A DNA stretch of 64,000 nt from Zoogloea sp. (GTDB lineage: Bacteria > Pseudomonadota > Gammaproteobacteria > Burkholderiales > Rhodocyclaceae). The notes under the pieces were generated by a model. It saw only the letters and a list, made by a program, of their open reading frames with translations. It was not told where the DNA came from and ran no database searches. Made by a program: the position numbers and the translations under genes. Of this stretch, positions 37,139 through 46,108 are shown piece by piece. Numbering within the stretch: position 1 is the stretch's first letter; each line of letters starts with the position of its first letter. The DNA lies in assembly GCA_016720685.1 (NCBI GenBank), contig JADKKC010000002.1, forward strand, positions 62,001 to 126,000, in the 5' to 3' direction.

Positions 37139-39037
37139 ATGCCTCACGCAACGCAGCCAGCCCAACCCCGTACCAGCCTGCTGGACAGGATCGCGTCGCC
37201 CGCAAACCTGCGCAAACTTGAGCCGGACGAACTTCCCACCCTGGCCAACGAACTGCGCCACTTCCTGATCGATTCCGTATCCCGCACCGGTGGCCACCTG
37301 TCGTCCAACCTGGGCACGGTTGAGCTCACCATCGCACTGCACTACGTCTTCAACACCCCCGAAGACCGCATCGTCTGGGACGTCGGCCATCAAACCTACG
37401 CCCACAAGGTGCTCACCGGCCGCAGGAAGGGCATGACCAGCCTGCGCCAGTACCAGGGAATGTCCGGGTTTCCGCGGCGCAGCGAAAGCCCCTACGACAC
37501 CTTCGGCACCGCACATTCATCCACCTCGATCTCGGCAGCGCTCGGCATGGCCGAAGCAGCCCGCCTGCGCGGCGAAGACCGTCGCGCCATCGCGGTGATC
37601 GGAGACGGCGCGATGACTGCCGGCATGGCCTTCGAGGCCCTCAACAACGCCGGTGACATCCACGACACCAACCTGCTGGTCATTCTCAACGACAACGAGA
37701 TGTCCATCTCGCCGCCGGTGGGCGCCCTCAACAAGCACCTCTCCCGGCTACTGTCCGGCCGCCTTTACAACGGTGCCCGCAAGATCGGCAAACGCGTCCT
37801 CGAAAACCTGCCGCCACCGGTCATCGAGCTGGCCCGCCGCACCGAAGAGCACGTCAAGGGCATGGTCTTGCCCGGCACCATGTTCGAGGAATTCGGCTTC
37901 AACTACATCGGCCCCATCGACGGCCACGACCTTGAGGCCCTGCTCCCCACCCTGCAGAACCTGCGCACCCTCAAAGGGCCCCAGTTCCTGCACGTGATCA
38001 CCCGCAAGGGTCAGGGCTACAAATTGGCCGAGGCCGACCCGATCCTCTACCACGGCGTATCCAAATTCGACCATACCGCGGGCATTGCCACCGGGGGAGA
38101 TGCCAAAGGCGGCGGCAAGCTCACCTACACCCAGGTTTTTGGCGACTGGCTGTGCGACATGGCCGCCATCGACAAACGCCTGGTTGCCATTACACCGGCA
38201 ATGCGCGAAGGCTCGGGCATGGTCCGTTTCGCCCACGAATACCCCGATCGCTACTACGACGTAGGTATCGCCGAACAACACGCCCTGACCTTCGCCGGCG
38301 GCCTTGCCTGCGAAGGCTTCAAGCCTGTGGTGGCGATCTACTCCACCTTCCTGCAGCGCGCCTACGACCAGCTCATCCATGACATCGCCCTGCAGAACCT
38401 GCCGGTGATGCTGGCCATCGACCGCGCCGGATTGGTCGGCGCCGACGGAGCCACCCACCACGGCGCCTTCGATCTTTCATTCCTGGCCTGCATTCCAAAT
38501 CTGACGATCTTCTGCCCCGCTGACGAGAACGAATGCCGGCAGATGCTCCACACCGCCTACCAGCATAACGGCCCCACTGCCGTCCGCTACCCGCGCGGCG
38601 GCGGCCTGGGCGCCAAGCCCCAAGCCGCGATGAGCCTGCTTCCCATCGGCAAAGGCGAAATCCGCCGCCAGGGCAAGCGCACTGCGCTGCTCGCCTTCGG
38701 CAGTCTTCTCGGCCAGGCCCTGCAGGTCGGCGAGCAACTCGACGCCACGGTCGCCAACATGCGCTTCGTGAAGCCCATCGACCGGGATCTCATCCTCGAA
38801 CTCGCCAGCACACACGAACTGTTGGTAAGCCTCGAAGAAAACGCGATCATCGGCGGCGGCGGCTCGGAAATTGCCCGCATCCTCCATGCAGCCGGCAGCC
38901 CAGCCCGCCTGCTGCAACTCGGCTTGCCCGATCGCTTCATCGACCACGGCGACCAGAGTCAGCTCCTTGCCGAAATCGGCCTCGACGCCGCAGGCATCCA
39001 GAAGAACATTGAAGAGGCCTATCGGCCGAATAGTTGA
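37139..39037 (+). CDS. dxs: 1-deoxy-D-xylulose-5-phosphate synthase
   Basis: The 632-residue thiamine-diphosphate enzyme joins pyruvate and glyceraldehyde 3-phosphate, the first step of the MEP pathway. Visible signatures are DVGHQTYAHKVLTGR, the TPP motif GDGAMTAGMAFEALNNAG with the downstream NDNEMSIS, and the transketolase pyrimidine segment EQHALTFAGGLA. Length is typical. It follows ispA by 52 bases, and together with ispH earlier in the window gives three isoprenoid genes. Confidence 0.97.
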   Translation: MPHATQPAQPRTSLLDRIASPANLRKLEPDELPTLANELRHFLIDSVSRTGGHLSSNLGTVELTIALHYVFNTPEDRIVWDVGHQTYAHKVLTGRRKGMTSLRQYQGMSGFPRRSESPYDTFGTAHSSTSISAALGMAEAARLRGEDRRAIAVIGDGAMTAGMAFEALNNAGDIHDTNLLVILNDNEMSISPPVGALNKHLSRLLSGRLYNGARKIGKRVLENLPPPVIELARRTEEHVKGMVLPGTMFEEFGFNYIGPIDGHDLEALLPTLQNLRTLKGPQFLHVITRKGQGYKLAEADPILYHGVSKFDHTAGIATGGDAKGGGKLTYTQVFGDWLCDMAAIDKRLVAITPAMREGSGMVRFAHEYPDRYYDVGIAEQHALTFAGGLACEGFKPVVAIYSTFLQRAYDQLIHDIALQNLPVMLAIDRAGLVGADGATHHGAFDLSFLACIPNLTIFCPADENECRQMLHTAYQHNGPTAVRYPRGGGLGAKPQAAMSLLPIGKGEIRRQGKRTALLAFGSLLGQALQVGEQLDATVANMRFVKPIDRDLILELASTHELLVSLEENAIIGGGGSEIARILHAAGSPARLLQLGLPDRFIDHGDQSQLLAEIGLDAAGIQKNIEEAYRPNS

Positions 39038-39119
39038 GTGCTTTTGTCGGGAATGATAGGATCAAACCTATCGAGGGGTCCTAGAGCCCCACTCCCAACG
39101 AGACCTACCGAGAACAGCC

Positions 39120-39929
39120 ATGACCACGTGTGAAGCCCCCACCCCCATTCCGGACGTCCAGAGTTCAGCAGACTCCCGCCAGCTGGCCATCAACAAGGTT
39201 GGCATCAAGTCCATTCGCCACCCCGTAAAAGTGCAGGACAAAAACGGAGGGGTGCAACACACCATCGCCGTTTTCAACATGTACGTTGGTCTGCCGCACA
39301 ACTTCAAGGGCACCCACATGTCCCGCTTCGTGGAGATCCTCAACGGCCACGAACGCGAGATCTCGGTCGAATCCTTCGAGCCGATGCTGCGGGAAATGGT
39401 GCAAAAGCTCGAAGCCGAAACCGGCCACGTCGAAATGACCTTCCCCTACTTCATCAACAAGGCCGCCCCGGTTTCCGGCGTGCAAAGCCTGATGGACTAC
39501 GAAGTCACCTTCATCGGCGAAATCCGTGTCGGCGGCATCTACGAGTTCACGATGAAAGTTGTGGTTCCGGTCACAAGCCTGTGCCCGTGCTCCAAGAAAA
39601 TCTCAGCCTACGGCGCCCACAATCAGCGCTCCCACGTCACCGTCACCACCACCACCAACGACCACCTGTGGATCGAAGAACTGGTGCAGATGGTCGAAGC
39701 CCAAGCATCCTGCGAGCTCTACGGCCTGCTCAAGCGCCCGGATGAGAAGTACGTTACCGAACGCGCCTACGACAACCCCAAGTTTGTCGAAGACATGGTC
39801 CGCGACGTAGCTGGCGTAATGAACGGTGAGCCGCGCATCGACGCCTTCGTGGTCGAATCCGAGAACTTCGAATCGATCCATAACCACTCCGCCTACGCGC
39901 TCATCGAGCAAGACAAGCGCACGAAATAA
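39120..39929 (+). CDS. folE2: GTP cyclohydrolase FolE2 (type IB)
   Basis: The 269-residue enzyme makes 7,8-dihydroneopterin triphosphate from GTP, entering folate and queuosine synthesis. The N-terminus SIRHPVKVQDKNGG, the MSRFVEIL segment and the metal-site VTSLCPCSKKIS with its cysteine are characteristic of the FolE2 family. FolE2 accepts several metals, unlike zinc-dependent FolE. The 82-bp gap to dxs contains two short inverted repeats (GATAGG/CCTATC at about 39055-39070, GGGG/CCCC just after) and no clear Zur box. Confidence 0.95.
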   Translation: MTTCEAPTPIPDVQSSADSRQLAINKVGIKSIRHPVKVQDKNGGVQHTIAVFNMYVGLPHNFKGTHMSRFVEILNGHEREISVESFEPMLREMVQKLEAETGHVEMTFPYFINKAAPVSGVQSLMDYEVTFIGEIRVGGIYEFTMKVVVPVTSLCPCSKKISAYGAHNQRSHVTVTTTTNDHLWIEELVQMVEAQASCELYGLLKRPDEKYVTERAYDNPKFVEDMVRDVAGVMNGEPRIDAFVVESENFESIHNHSAYALIEQDKRTK

Positions 39930-39992
39930 TTCCATGCCCAGCCCGCCGCAAACGGCGGGAAGGCCGAAAAATTCCCGGACTGCAGACGAAAA

Positions 39993-40020
39993 AAAAACGG
40001 AACCGAGGTTCCGTTTTTCT
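39993..40020. terminator. Bidirectional terminator between folE2 and rplS
   Basis: AAAAACGGAAC and GTTCCGTTTTT flank a 4-nt loop, with A-runs and T-runs on either side, between the convergent folE2 and rplS genes. Confidence 0.9.
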
Positions 40021-40036
40021 TTTACACCACCAAGAA

Positions 40037-40432
40037 TCAAGCCTTGGCAGCAGCCTTTGCAGCAAAGGACTTGTAGTCCAGCTTTTCCTTGATCCGCGCC
40101 GACTTGCCGGAGCGGCTGCGCAGATAGTAAAGCTTGGCGCGACGCACATCACCGCGACGCTTCACTTCGATGCTGGCAACCAGCGGGGAGTAGGTCTGGA
40201 ACGTACGCTCCACGCCTTCGCCGGAGGAGATCTTGCGAACGATGAAGCCGGAGTTGAGACCGCGGTTACGCTTGGCAATAACAACGCCTTCGTAAGCCTG
40301 CAGACGCTCGCGCGTGCCTTCCTTCACCTTGACTTGAACAATCACGGTGTCGCCAGGAGCGAATTCCGGGATGGTCTTGCCCTGGGTAAGGCGGGCGATT
40401 TCTTCCTGTTCCAGCTGATCAATGAGGTTCAT
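40037..40432 (-). CDS. rplS: 50S ribosomal protein L19
   Basis: The 131-residue protein begins MNLIDQLEQEEIAR and carries the L19 core GDTVIVQVKVKEG, ERLQAYEGVVIAK and GVERTFQTYSP. The ATG at 40432 was chosen because the extra upstream codons of the open frame do not belong to L19. It is last in the rpsP-rimM-trmD-rplS operon and ends at a strong terminator. Confidence 0.97.
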   Translation of the reverse strand: MNLIDQLEQEEIARLTQGKTIPEFAPGDTVIVQVKVKEGTRERLQAYEGVVIAKRNRGLNSGFIVRKISSGEGVERTFQTYSPLVASIEVKRRGDVRRAKLYYLRSRSGKSARIKEKLDYKSFAAKAAAKA

Positions 40433-40521
40433 GCGTAACTCCAAAAAAATAATAAGGCCTTGGGCCGTTCGTGCAGAGCAGGTCGCCACCTGGTACACGC
40501 CTTTTTTATGAAAGCAGAAAA

Positions 40522-41301
40522 CTAGCTTTCCACCTTCTGTTCTGGCTGCCGGAATGCTTCCAGCAGCCGGAATTCTTCCTTGCTCAACGTGCGGCCAGCC
40601 AACAGATCCGGCCTCCGCAAGCGGGTCTGAGCAAGAGACTGCTGCAGACGCCAGCGCCGAATTTCAGCGTGATTGCCTGACAACAGCACATCCGGTACTG
40701 CCATTCCCTCGTATACGACGGGTCGGGTGTAATGCGGACAATCCAGCAGACCATCCACAAAAGAATCCTCGACCGCTGAATCTTCGTCGTTCAGTGCGCC
40801 CGGCAATTGCCGAATCATCGCGTCGAGCAAAACCATCGCCGGAAGCTCGCCGCCAGAGAGGACGAAGTCGCCGAGGGAAATCTCCTCGTCGACGCAACGT
40901 TCAATCAGACGCTGATCAACACCTTCGTAACGGCCGCACAACAAAATCACCCCGGGCTCTGCAACCAACTCAAGAACCCGCCGATGATCGAGCGGACGCC
41001 CTTGAGGCGACAGATAGATAACCTTGCCTGGCGCGCCCACTGAAGTAGCCTGCCGCGCTTTCGCCGCAGCAATCGATTTCTCGAGTGGCAGCGGCAACAT
41101 CACCATACCCGGGCCACCGCCATAAGGACGATCATCGACCGTACGATGGCGATCCTCGGCAAATTCCCTGGGATTCCAGCAGTTGAGCTCGTAGAGCCCA
41201 CGCTCCCGCGCCCGGCCGGTAATACCGAAACCCGACAGCGCGGAAAACATTTCTGGAAACAACGTAACGACGTCGTAAGCCTTGCGGCCCATTACGGTCA
41301 T
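40522..41301 (-). CDS. trmD: tRNA (guanine-N1)-methyltransferase
   Basis: The 259-residue SPOUT methyltransferase makes m1G37, which prevents frameshifting. The knot motifs are visible: PYGGGPGMVM, YLSPQGRPLDH, LLCGRYEGVDQR and GDFVLSGGELPA. Its start codon overlaps the rimM stop by one base (TAATG), so translation is coupled. An alternative start lies three codons later. Confidence 0.97.
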   Translation of the reverse strand: MTVMGRKAYDVVTLFPEMFSALSGFGITGRARERGLYELNCWNPREFAEDRHRTVDDRPYGGGPGMVMLPLPLEKSIAAAKARQATSVGAPGKVIYLSPQGRPLDHRRVLELVAEPGVILLCGRYEGVDQRLIERCVDEEISLGDFVLSGGELPAMVLLDAMIRQLPGALNDEDSAVEDSFVDGLLDCPHYTRPVVYEGMAVPDVLLSGNHAEIRRWRLQQSLAQTRLRRPDLLAGRTLSKEEFRLLEAFRQPEQKVES

Positions 41302-41837
41302 TACCAGTCAGCTTCCCATTCGGCGGTGATACAACGCGCCGCCATATCAACGGCAGTCACATAATGTGCAACAAACGGAATCAGCCGCTCGATCTCGCCA
41401 TCCTGCACCTGCAGCACATCGTGCGCACCGGTAGACAACAAGCCACTGACGGTGCCAAGCACAAGCCCGGACGCGTTACGCACCGTCAAACCGACAAGGT
41501 CGGCCCAATAGTACTCATCCTGGTCGGGCGGAGGCAAAGCTTCCCGCGGCGCAGCGATGTAATACCCGGTGACAGCTTCGGCGGCATTGCGGTCAGGCAC
41601 CTCGACAAAGGCTGCAACAACGCCACCCTTGCCGTGTTCCTTGCACCCGTTGAGAGTATAAGGAACCCACTCCTTGCCGTCCGGATCGATGCCCAACCAC
41701 CACTGGGGCATCTTTTTCCAGGACAAGGGATCATCCCCGAAGGGGTGGACCTTGAGCCAGCCAGAAACCCCGAAGGGAGCCGCAATTCGCCCAAGAACAA
41801 TCATCGGCGATTCAGTTGAAGCAGGATCAGTCTGCAC
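41301..41837 (-). CDS. rimM: Ribosome maturation factor RimM
   Basis: The 178-residue protein assists 30S assembly at the S19 region. The N-terminal RimM domain has VLGRIAAPFGVSGWLKV, and the C-terminal PRC barrel has EYYWADLVGLTV and the LIPFV.HYV block. The first ~11 residues (MQTDPASTESP) are variable, and a start at the second Met is possible. It lies between rpsP and trmD in the usual order. Confidence 0.96.
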   Translation of the reverse strand: MQTDPASTESPMIVLGRIAAPFGVSGWLKVHPFGDDPLSWKKMPQWWLGIDPDGKEWVPYTLNGCKEHGKGGVVAAFVEVPDRNAAEAVTGYYIAAPREALPPPDQDEYYWADLVGLTVRNASGLVLGTVSGLLSTGAHDVLQVQDGEIERLIPFVAHYVTAVDMAARCITAEWEADW

Positions 41838-41852
41838 GCGAAGCCAGACGGA

Positions 41853-42104
41853 TCAAGCTGCGGCTTTGGCAGACTGCTTGACCAGACGAGCGACGGTATC
41901 GGACAGTTGGGCACCGGTACCTTGCCAGTAAGAAAGACGCTCGACGTTCACGACGAGACCCTTTTCGTTGCCAGAAGCAACCGGGTTGTAGTAACCAACG
42001 CGCTCGATGAAACGGCCGTCACGACGATTGCGGGAATCGGCGGCAACGATGTTGTAGAAAGGACGCTTCTTGGAACCACTGCGGGCAAGACGAATAACAA
42101 CCAT
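41853..42104 (-). CDS. rpsP: 30S ribosomal protein S16
   Basis: The 83-residue protein begins MVVIRLARSGSKKRPFYNIV and contains RDGRFIERVGYYNP, both diagnostic for S16. It is the first gene of the operon. The in-frame extension upstream to 42146 covers the promoter and is not coding. Confidence 0.97.
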   Translation of the reverse strand: MVVIRLARSGSKKRPFYNIVAADSRNRRDGRFIERVGYYNPVASGNEKGLVVNVERLSYWQGTGAQLSDTVARLVKQSAKAAA

Positions 42105-42141
42105 GACTGTTCCTGATCCGATGGAATTGGAAAAACGTTGG

Positions 42142-42170
42142 ATCATAAATCACGAACCAGAAAACAGCAA
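42142..42170 (-). promoter_or_regulatory. Promoter of the rpsP-rimM-trmD-rplS operon
   Basis: On the minus strand TTGCTG (plus 42165-42170) lies 17 bp from TATGAT (plus 42142-42147), about 38 bp ahead of the rpsP start codon. Confidence 0.65.
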
Positions 42171-42320
42171 GAATTCCCGCGTGCAAATTGCGGCTGAAAC
42201 AGCAAGCCGGCAGCATCTCCACGGGCACGATACACGGCACGCCCATCAGTGGTCATTCAGAGCACATGATTTCCGGGAACTTAATTACAATATCCGTCTA
42301 GCTTCGAAATACCGCAGGCA

Positions 42321-43814
42321 ATGAGCGTCGCCGACTCCCCCCATTCCGACCGCACAGCCCCAGTCCTCGACTGGCTCGCTACAGAACTTTCAGCCGACGC
42401 TGATCTGGAGTTGGCTGCGCTCGTCCGCCACCTCGATGAACTCGGGCGCCCGGAAATCAGCCGCAACCAGTTCCACCGCTGCATCGACTTGTTACACACA
42501 CGTGCGCTGGCGATAAGCCGCCTGTTTCGCGAACGCTTCGCCAGCGCACCACTGCCGCTCACCGTCAACCTGCACCGCGCCGCGACGCGCTTGGTGGCCG
42601 CTCTTGGCAAGGTGGCCGCCGGCTACGAAGAAGTGCTTGCCGAAGTGCGCCATCGCCTTGTGCGAACCATGCGCCGCAACCCGGAGACAATCAGCGCGAA
42701 AGCCCTTGAGATTCTGGGCGAGCAACTCACGATTGCGCACCTTGCCGGCAACAGCGCGCCCTTCGAGTTCTGGCTGCGCGCCCATGCATTCTTTCTCGGC
42801 AGCCGTTCCGAGGCGACGGCCGACAGCAAACCCGGCAGTATTCCAGACACCACGCTCCGGGCCTACAAATACCTTCTGGCATTTTCTTCAACCCAGCCCG
42901 AAGGCCTCAGCGGTCACGAAATAAACTGGTTGTCCGAGTATCTCGCCAGCAACGCCAAAAACACGCTCATCCGCCACACCCCACCGGGCGAAGGCGGACT
43001 CGGGTGGCTCTGGATAGACCCGGATCAGGACACTCCGCCGATCTCGATCAACCGCCGGGAACCGCCTGCGGTGGAAGGCCTCATTTATTTCACGGCCGAG
43101 GAACTGGCGCGTCGAACAACCTCCCTGATTGAACAACTAGAGGGAGACGGCCCTGCACCAGCCGGGCTCCCGCCCGGCCTTGAGCGCACCGCAACGGCAA
43201 CGCTGCTGCGTAGAGTCCGGGAATACTGGGCGTCACCTCCCCACCGGGAGCACTCGCGCCGTCGCAACCGATATGCTGTAAGCGTCTGCAGCGGGCTGGA
43301 CGCAATCTGGAAAATGCTCCGAGAGCCTGTCTCCACCCGCCAGTCACGTTACGCAACCGAGTGGATGGTTGTAAACGAAAGCCCTACCGGCTACGCAATC
43401 ATGCAGGTCACCGGAACAGCGAACAACCTGACGCCGGGAATCGCCATAGCAATACGCCGTGGCGACGAAGAACCCTGGACACTCTGCGTCGTGCGCTGGA
43501 TCCGGACCGAAACCCCGGAGCAAGTCGAACTCGGCCTGCAGGTTCTCGCCAATACGGCCAAGCCGGTATCGGTTGGCTTCCGCAATGCCGAGCGAACACG
43601 CCCCATGCGACCTGCGCTTGTCCTGCCTCCGGTTGCCGCACTCGGACGCCAACAAGCAATCCTTGCTCCTGCCGGCACGTATTCCGCTCGACGCTTCATG
43701 CTGGTTTCCGACACTCAGCGTCTGTATATCGCACAGGGGCGCCTCCTCAGCCTTGACATGCAAACCCCGGCGATAGAACTTTTTCAGTACGAAATCGACC
43801 CCTACCCCCTATAA
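42321..43814 (+). CDS. Conserved hypothetical protein, possible PilZ-like C-terminal part
   Basis: The 497-residue soluble protein is not a family I can name with confidence. The N-terminal half is helical (FHRCIDLLHTRALAISRLF; LHRAATRLVAALGKVAAGYEE). The C-terminal third has a beta-rich pattern, WMVVNESPTGYAIMQV ... GIAIAIR ... PWTLCVVRWIR ... QVELGLQVLA, which recalls the layout of PilZ-like c-di-GMP domains (a small barrel ending in a conserved 'LGLQ' strand). The canonical RxxxR...DxSxxG motif is not clearly there; NESPTGY is the nearest equivalent. It is transcribed away from rpsP. Confidence 0.6.
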   Translation: MSVADSPHSDRTAPVLDWLATELSADADLELAALVRHLDELGRPEISRNQFHRCIDLLHTRALAISRLFRERFASAPLPLTVNLHRAATRLVAALGKVAAGYEEVLAEVRHRLVRTMRRNPETISAKALEILGEQLTIAHLAGNSAPFEFWLRAHAFFLGSRSEATADSKPGSIPDTTLRAYKYLLAFSSTQPEGLSGHEINWLSEYLASNAKNTLIRHTPPGEGGLGWLWIDPDQDTPPISINRREPPAVEGLIYFTAEELARRTTSLIEQLEGDGPAPAGLPPGLERTATATLLRRVREYWASPPHREHSRRRNRYAVSVCSGLDAIWKMLREPVSTRQSRYATEWMVVNESPTGYAIMQVTGTANNLTPGIAIAIRRGDEEPWTLCVVRWIRTETPEQVELGLQVLANTAKPVSVGFRNAERTRPMRPALVLPPVAALGRQQAILAPAGTYSARRFMLVSDTQRLYIAQGRLLSLDMQTPAIELFQYEIDPYPL

Positions 43815-43820
43815 GCGAAG

Positions 43821-45083
43821 TCAGGTCCGCTTCGCGGCCAGCGTGTCTATTGGAATCGCCGCCGCGGCATCCAGGGCCCTGACCAGATCACGCCAGCGTG
43901 AATCAATTCCCGCTTCGCTGCCAGCAAGCGGGAGGCTGGCCGAAGCGGGCAGATTCCACGCGAACAAGCGGGCCACCTCGACAAGCAGAACATCCCCAGC
44001 GGCCCGCGCCAGCAACCAGCCCCCGTCCTCCCTGCGCGCAGCAATCCTCGCGCACTCCAGAACTTCGAGCAACTCACGAACCTCTCCATGCCCGCAACGG
44101 GCCACGTCCGCCAATACATCCACATCGCGCCGCCCTCCTTCCCGCTGCGCATCGACGAGCTCGGCAATGATCTGCAGCGTGACATAAAGACGTCGCCCCG
44201 GAAACACCGGCAAGGGGCGGCGGCGCAGATTACGCTCCGGCAGCACGGCGGCCACAACCGCCCCGAGCAGAATCACGATCCACGACAGGTACAGCCACAA
44301 CAGGAAAATCGGCACTGCGGCAAACGCGCCATACACCAGCGTGTAGCTCGGAAAATGAATCAGATAAAAGCTGAACAGCCGCTGCATGACCGACAGCCCG
44401 ACAGCCGCCAGGACGCCCGCCACCACGGCATCTCCAAGACGCACGCTGCAATGTGGTACGGCGTAGTAGAGCATTGCAAAAACACCACTCAGCACCGCTA
44501 CCGAGATAAACCGAAGCCCTGCCGCTTCAAGCCAGACAGGCTCGTTCACGATATTCAACGACATGCTCAGCATGGCACTGGCGAGAAACACGCCGCCAGC
44601 CAGCAGGATCGGCCCGAAAGACAAGGCCATCCAGTACGCAGCCAGGCGGGTCGCCCACGGACGGCGACTACGAACCATCCAGATCTGGTTGAGCACCTGA
44701 TCAATGGTCTTCATCAATAGAACTGCAGTTACAACCAGCGCAAATGCGCCGGCAATCGTCAAGTTTGTCGCCTTCTGGCTGAACTGGATCGCATAACCTG
44801 CAATCACCTTGCCAGCCTTGTCAGGCAGGAGGTTATCAAGCAGAAAGCCCCGCAATGCGGCATCCAGATGTGCAGACTGGGGAAACTTGCTGGACACGAC
44901 GGCCACCAAGGTAACGAATGGCACCAGCGAAAGCAGCGTGGTGAACGCCAGGCTTGCGGCAACCTGGGCACAATGGCCCTCCCGGAAACGCCGCCAGATC
45001 GCCACCAGAAGATGGCGGACAGACACAGCCAACCCCGAAACACGCTGCCGGAAATCGTCTCCGGAATCAGGGCGGGAGTTCAT
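43821..45083 (-). CDS. YihY/BrkB-family inner-membrane protein with C-terminal extension
   Basis: The 420-residue protein has six predicted helices in the YihY (UPF0761, formerly linked to RNase BN) pattern: the start CAQVAASLAFTTLLSLVPF, then LLMKTIDQVLNQIW and YGAFAAVPIFLLWLYLSWIVILLGA. The family's role is not settled, and the old tRNase annotation is considered wrong. After about residue 285 comes a ~130-residue soluble tail (YVTLQIIAELVDAQREGG ... GEVRELLEVLECARIAAR) that looks like a winged helix. It is convergent with the hypothetical gene at 42321. Confidence 0.82.
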   Translation of the reverse strand: MNSRPDSGDDFRQRVSGLAVSVRHLLVAIWRRFREGHCAQVAASLAFTTLLSLVPFVTLVAVVSSKFPQSAHLDAALRGFLLDNLLPDKAGKVIAGYAIQFSQKATNLTIAGAFALVVTAVLLMKTIDQVLNQIWMVRSRRPWATRLAAYWMALSFGPILLAGGVFLASAMLSMSLNIVNEPVWLEAAGLRFISVAVLSGVFAMLYYAVPHCSVRLGDAVVAGVLAAVGLSVMQRLFSFYLIHFPSYTLVYGAFAAVPIFLLWLYLSWIVILLGAVVAAVLPERNLRRRPLPVFPGRRLYVTLQIIAELVDAQREGGRRDVDVLADVARCGHGEVRELLEVLECARIAARREDGGWLLARAAGDVLLVEVARLFAWNLPASASLPLAGSEAGIDSRWRDLVRALDAAAAIPIDTLAAKRT

Positions 45084-45119
45084 TTACGTATAATGCCTTT
45101 CCGTCTCACAGGCCCCACC

Positions 45120-45716
45120 ATGCAGGAAGTACTCGTTCTCTACTACAGCCACCGCGGCTCGGTTCGTGCGCTTGCCGAGCTCGTCGCCCGCGGCATCGAT
45201 TCCGTACCCGGAGCCGCCGCACGGCTGCGGACCGTACCACGAATCTCCACCGTCTGCGAAGCAACCGAAGCCGACATCCCCGACCGCGGCGCCCCCTACG
45301 CCGAGGCGCAGGATCTCGAGGAATGCATCGGTCTAGCCCTCGGCAGCCCCACGCGCTTCGGCAACATGGCAGCACCCATGAAATATTTTCTCGACGGAAC
45401 CGCCGGCCCCTGGCTTTCCGGCGCGCTCGCCGGCAAGCCAGCCTCCGTATTCACATCCTCGGCAAGCCAGCACGGCGGCCAGGAAAGCACCCTGCTGTCG
45501 ATGATGACGCCGCTGCTTCACCATGGCATGCTGATTCTTGGCCTGCCCTTCTCGGAGCCCGACCTGACCCGGACCCAAAGCGGAGGCTCACCTTACGGTG
45601 CGACCCACGTTGCCGGCAAAGAGAACAACACCAGCCTCACCGACGAGGAAAAACGGCTCGCCGTCGCCCTCGGCAAACGCCTTGCAGAAACCGCCTTGAA
45701 GCTCTCCACCCGATGA
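45120..45716 (+). CDS. wrbA: WrbA-like NAD(P)H:quinone oxidoreductase
   Basis: The 198-residue flavodoxin-fold protein starts MQEVLVLYYSHRGSV, which provides the FMN phosphate loop. It carries the WrbA motifs GSPTRFGNMAAPMKYFLDG and SSASQHGGQEST. It should reduce quinones by two electrons using NAD(P)H. ATG 45120 matches the family start, but ATG 45093 nine codons earlier is possible. The stop overlaps the DUF2069 gene (ATGA). Confidence 0.92.
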   Translation: MQEVLVLYYSHRGSVRALAELVARGIDSVPGAAARLRTVPRISTVCEATEADIPDRGAPYAEAQDLEECIGLALGSPTRFGNMAAPMKYFLDGTAGPWLSGALAGKPASVFTSSASQHGGQESTLLSMMTPLLHHGMLILGLPFSEPDLTRTQSGGSPYGATHVAGKENNTSLTDEEKRLAVALGKRLAETALKLSTR

Positions 45717-46081
45717 AACCAAAAACCCTGTCCCTGATTGCAAGCATCAGCCTTCTGGCACTGATTGCCCTCTGTCTCGCCTGGGAGGCGATCCTGGCTC
45801 CGCTGCGTCCCGGCGGCTCCTGGATGACCTTGAAAGTGCTACCCCTGATGTTCGCGCTGTTCGGCATCCTGCGCGGCAATCGCTACACTTATCAGTGGAG
45901 CACGATGATGATCCTGCTCTACCTGACAGAAGGCGTGATCCGCACAAATGACGCGGCCCCCGGCAACGCACTGGCGTTGGCGGAGGCCATATTGAGCGTG
46001 ATCTTCTTCGTGGCCACGATGCTCTACGCCCGCAACACCGCGCCGTCACGACTGGCCCAGGCCTCGCAGCGCGAAACCTGA
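45713..46081 (+). CDS. DUF2069 small membrane protein
   Basis: The 122-residue protein has four hydrophobic segments and the family pattern LKVLPLMFALFGILRGNRYTYQW. Its function is unknown. It regularly follows wrbA-like genes in betaproteobacteria and here its ATG overlaps the wrbA stop, so it is expected to be made together with it. It converges on leuA. Confidence 0.87.
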   Translation: MKPKTLSLIASISLLALIALCLAWEAILAPLRPGGSWMTLKVLPLMFALFGILRGNRYTYQWSTMMILLYLTEGVIRTNDAAPGNALALAEAILSVIFFVATMLYARNTAPSRLAQASQRET

Positions 46082-46108
46082 GCTCCCCTCCGGCGCCCGA
46101 CCTGCCCC

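Noticed and set aside
39038..39119. Riboswitch or Zur operator ahead of folE2
   Set aside because: Only two short inverted repeats are present; no THF, preQ1 or Zur consensus could be recognised in 82 bases.
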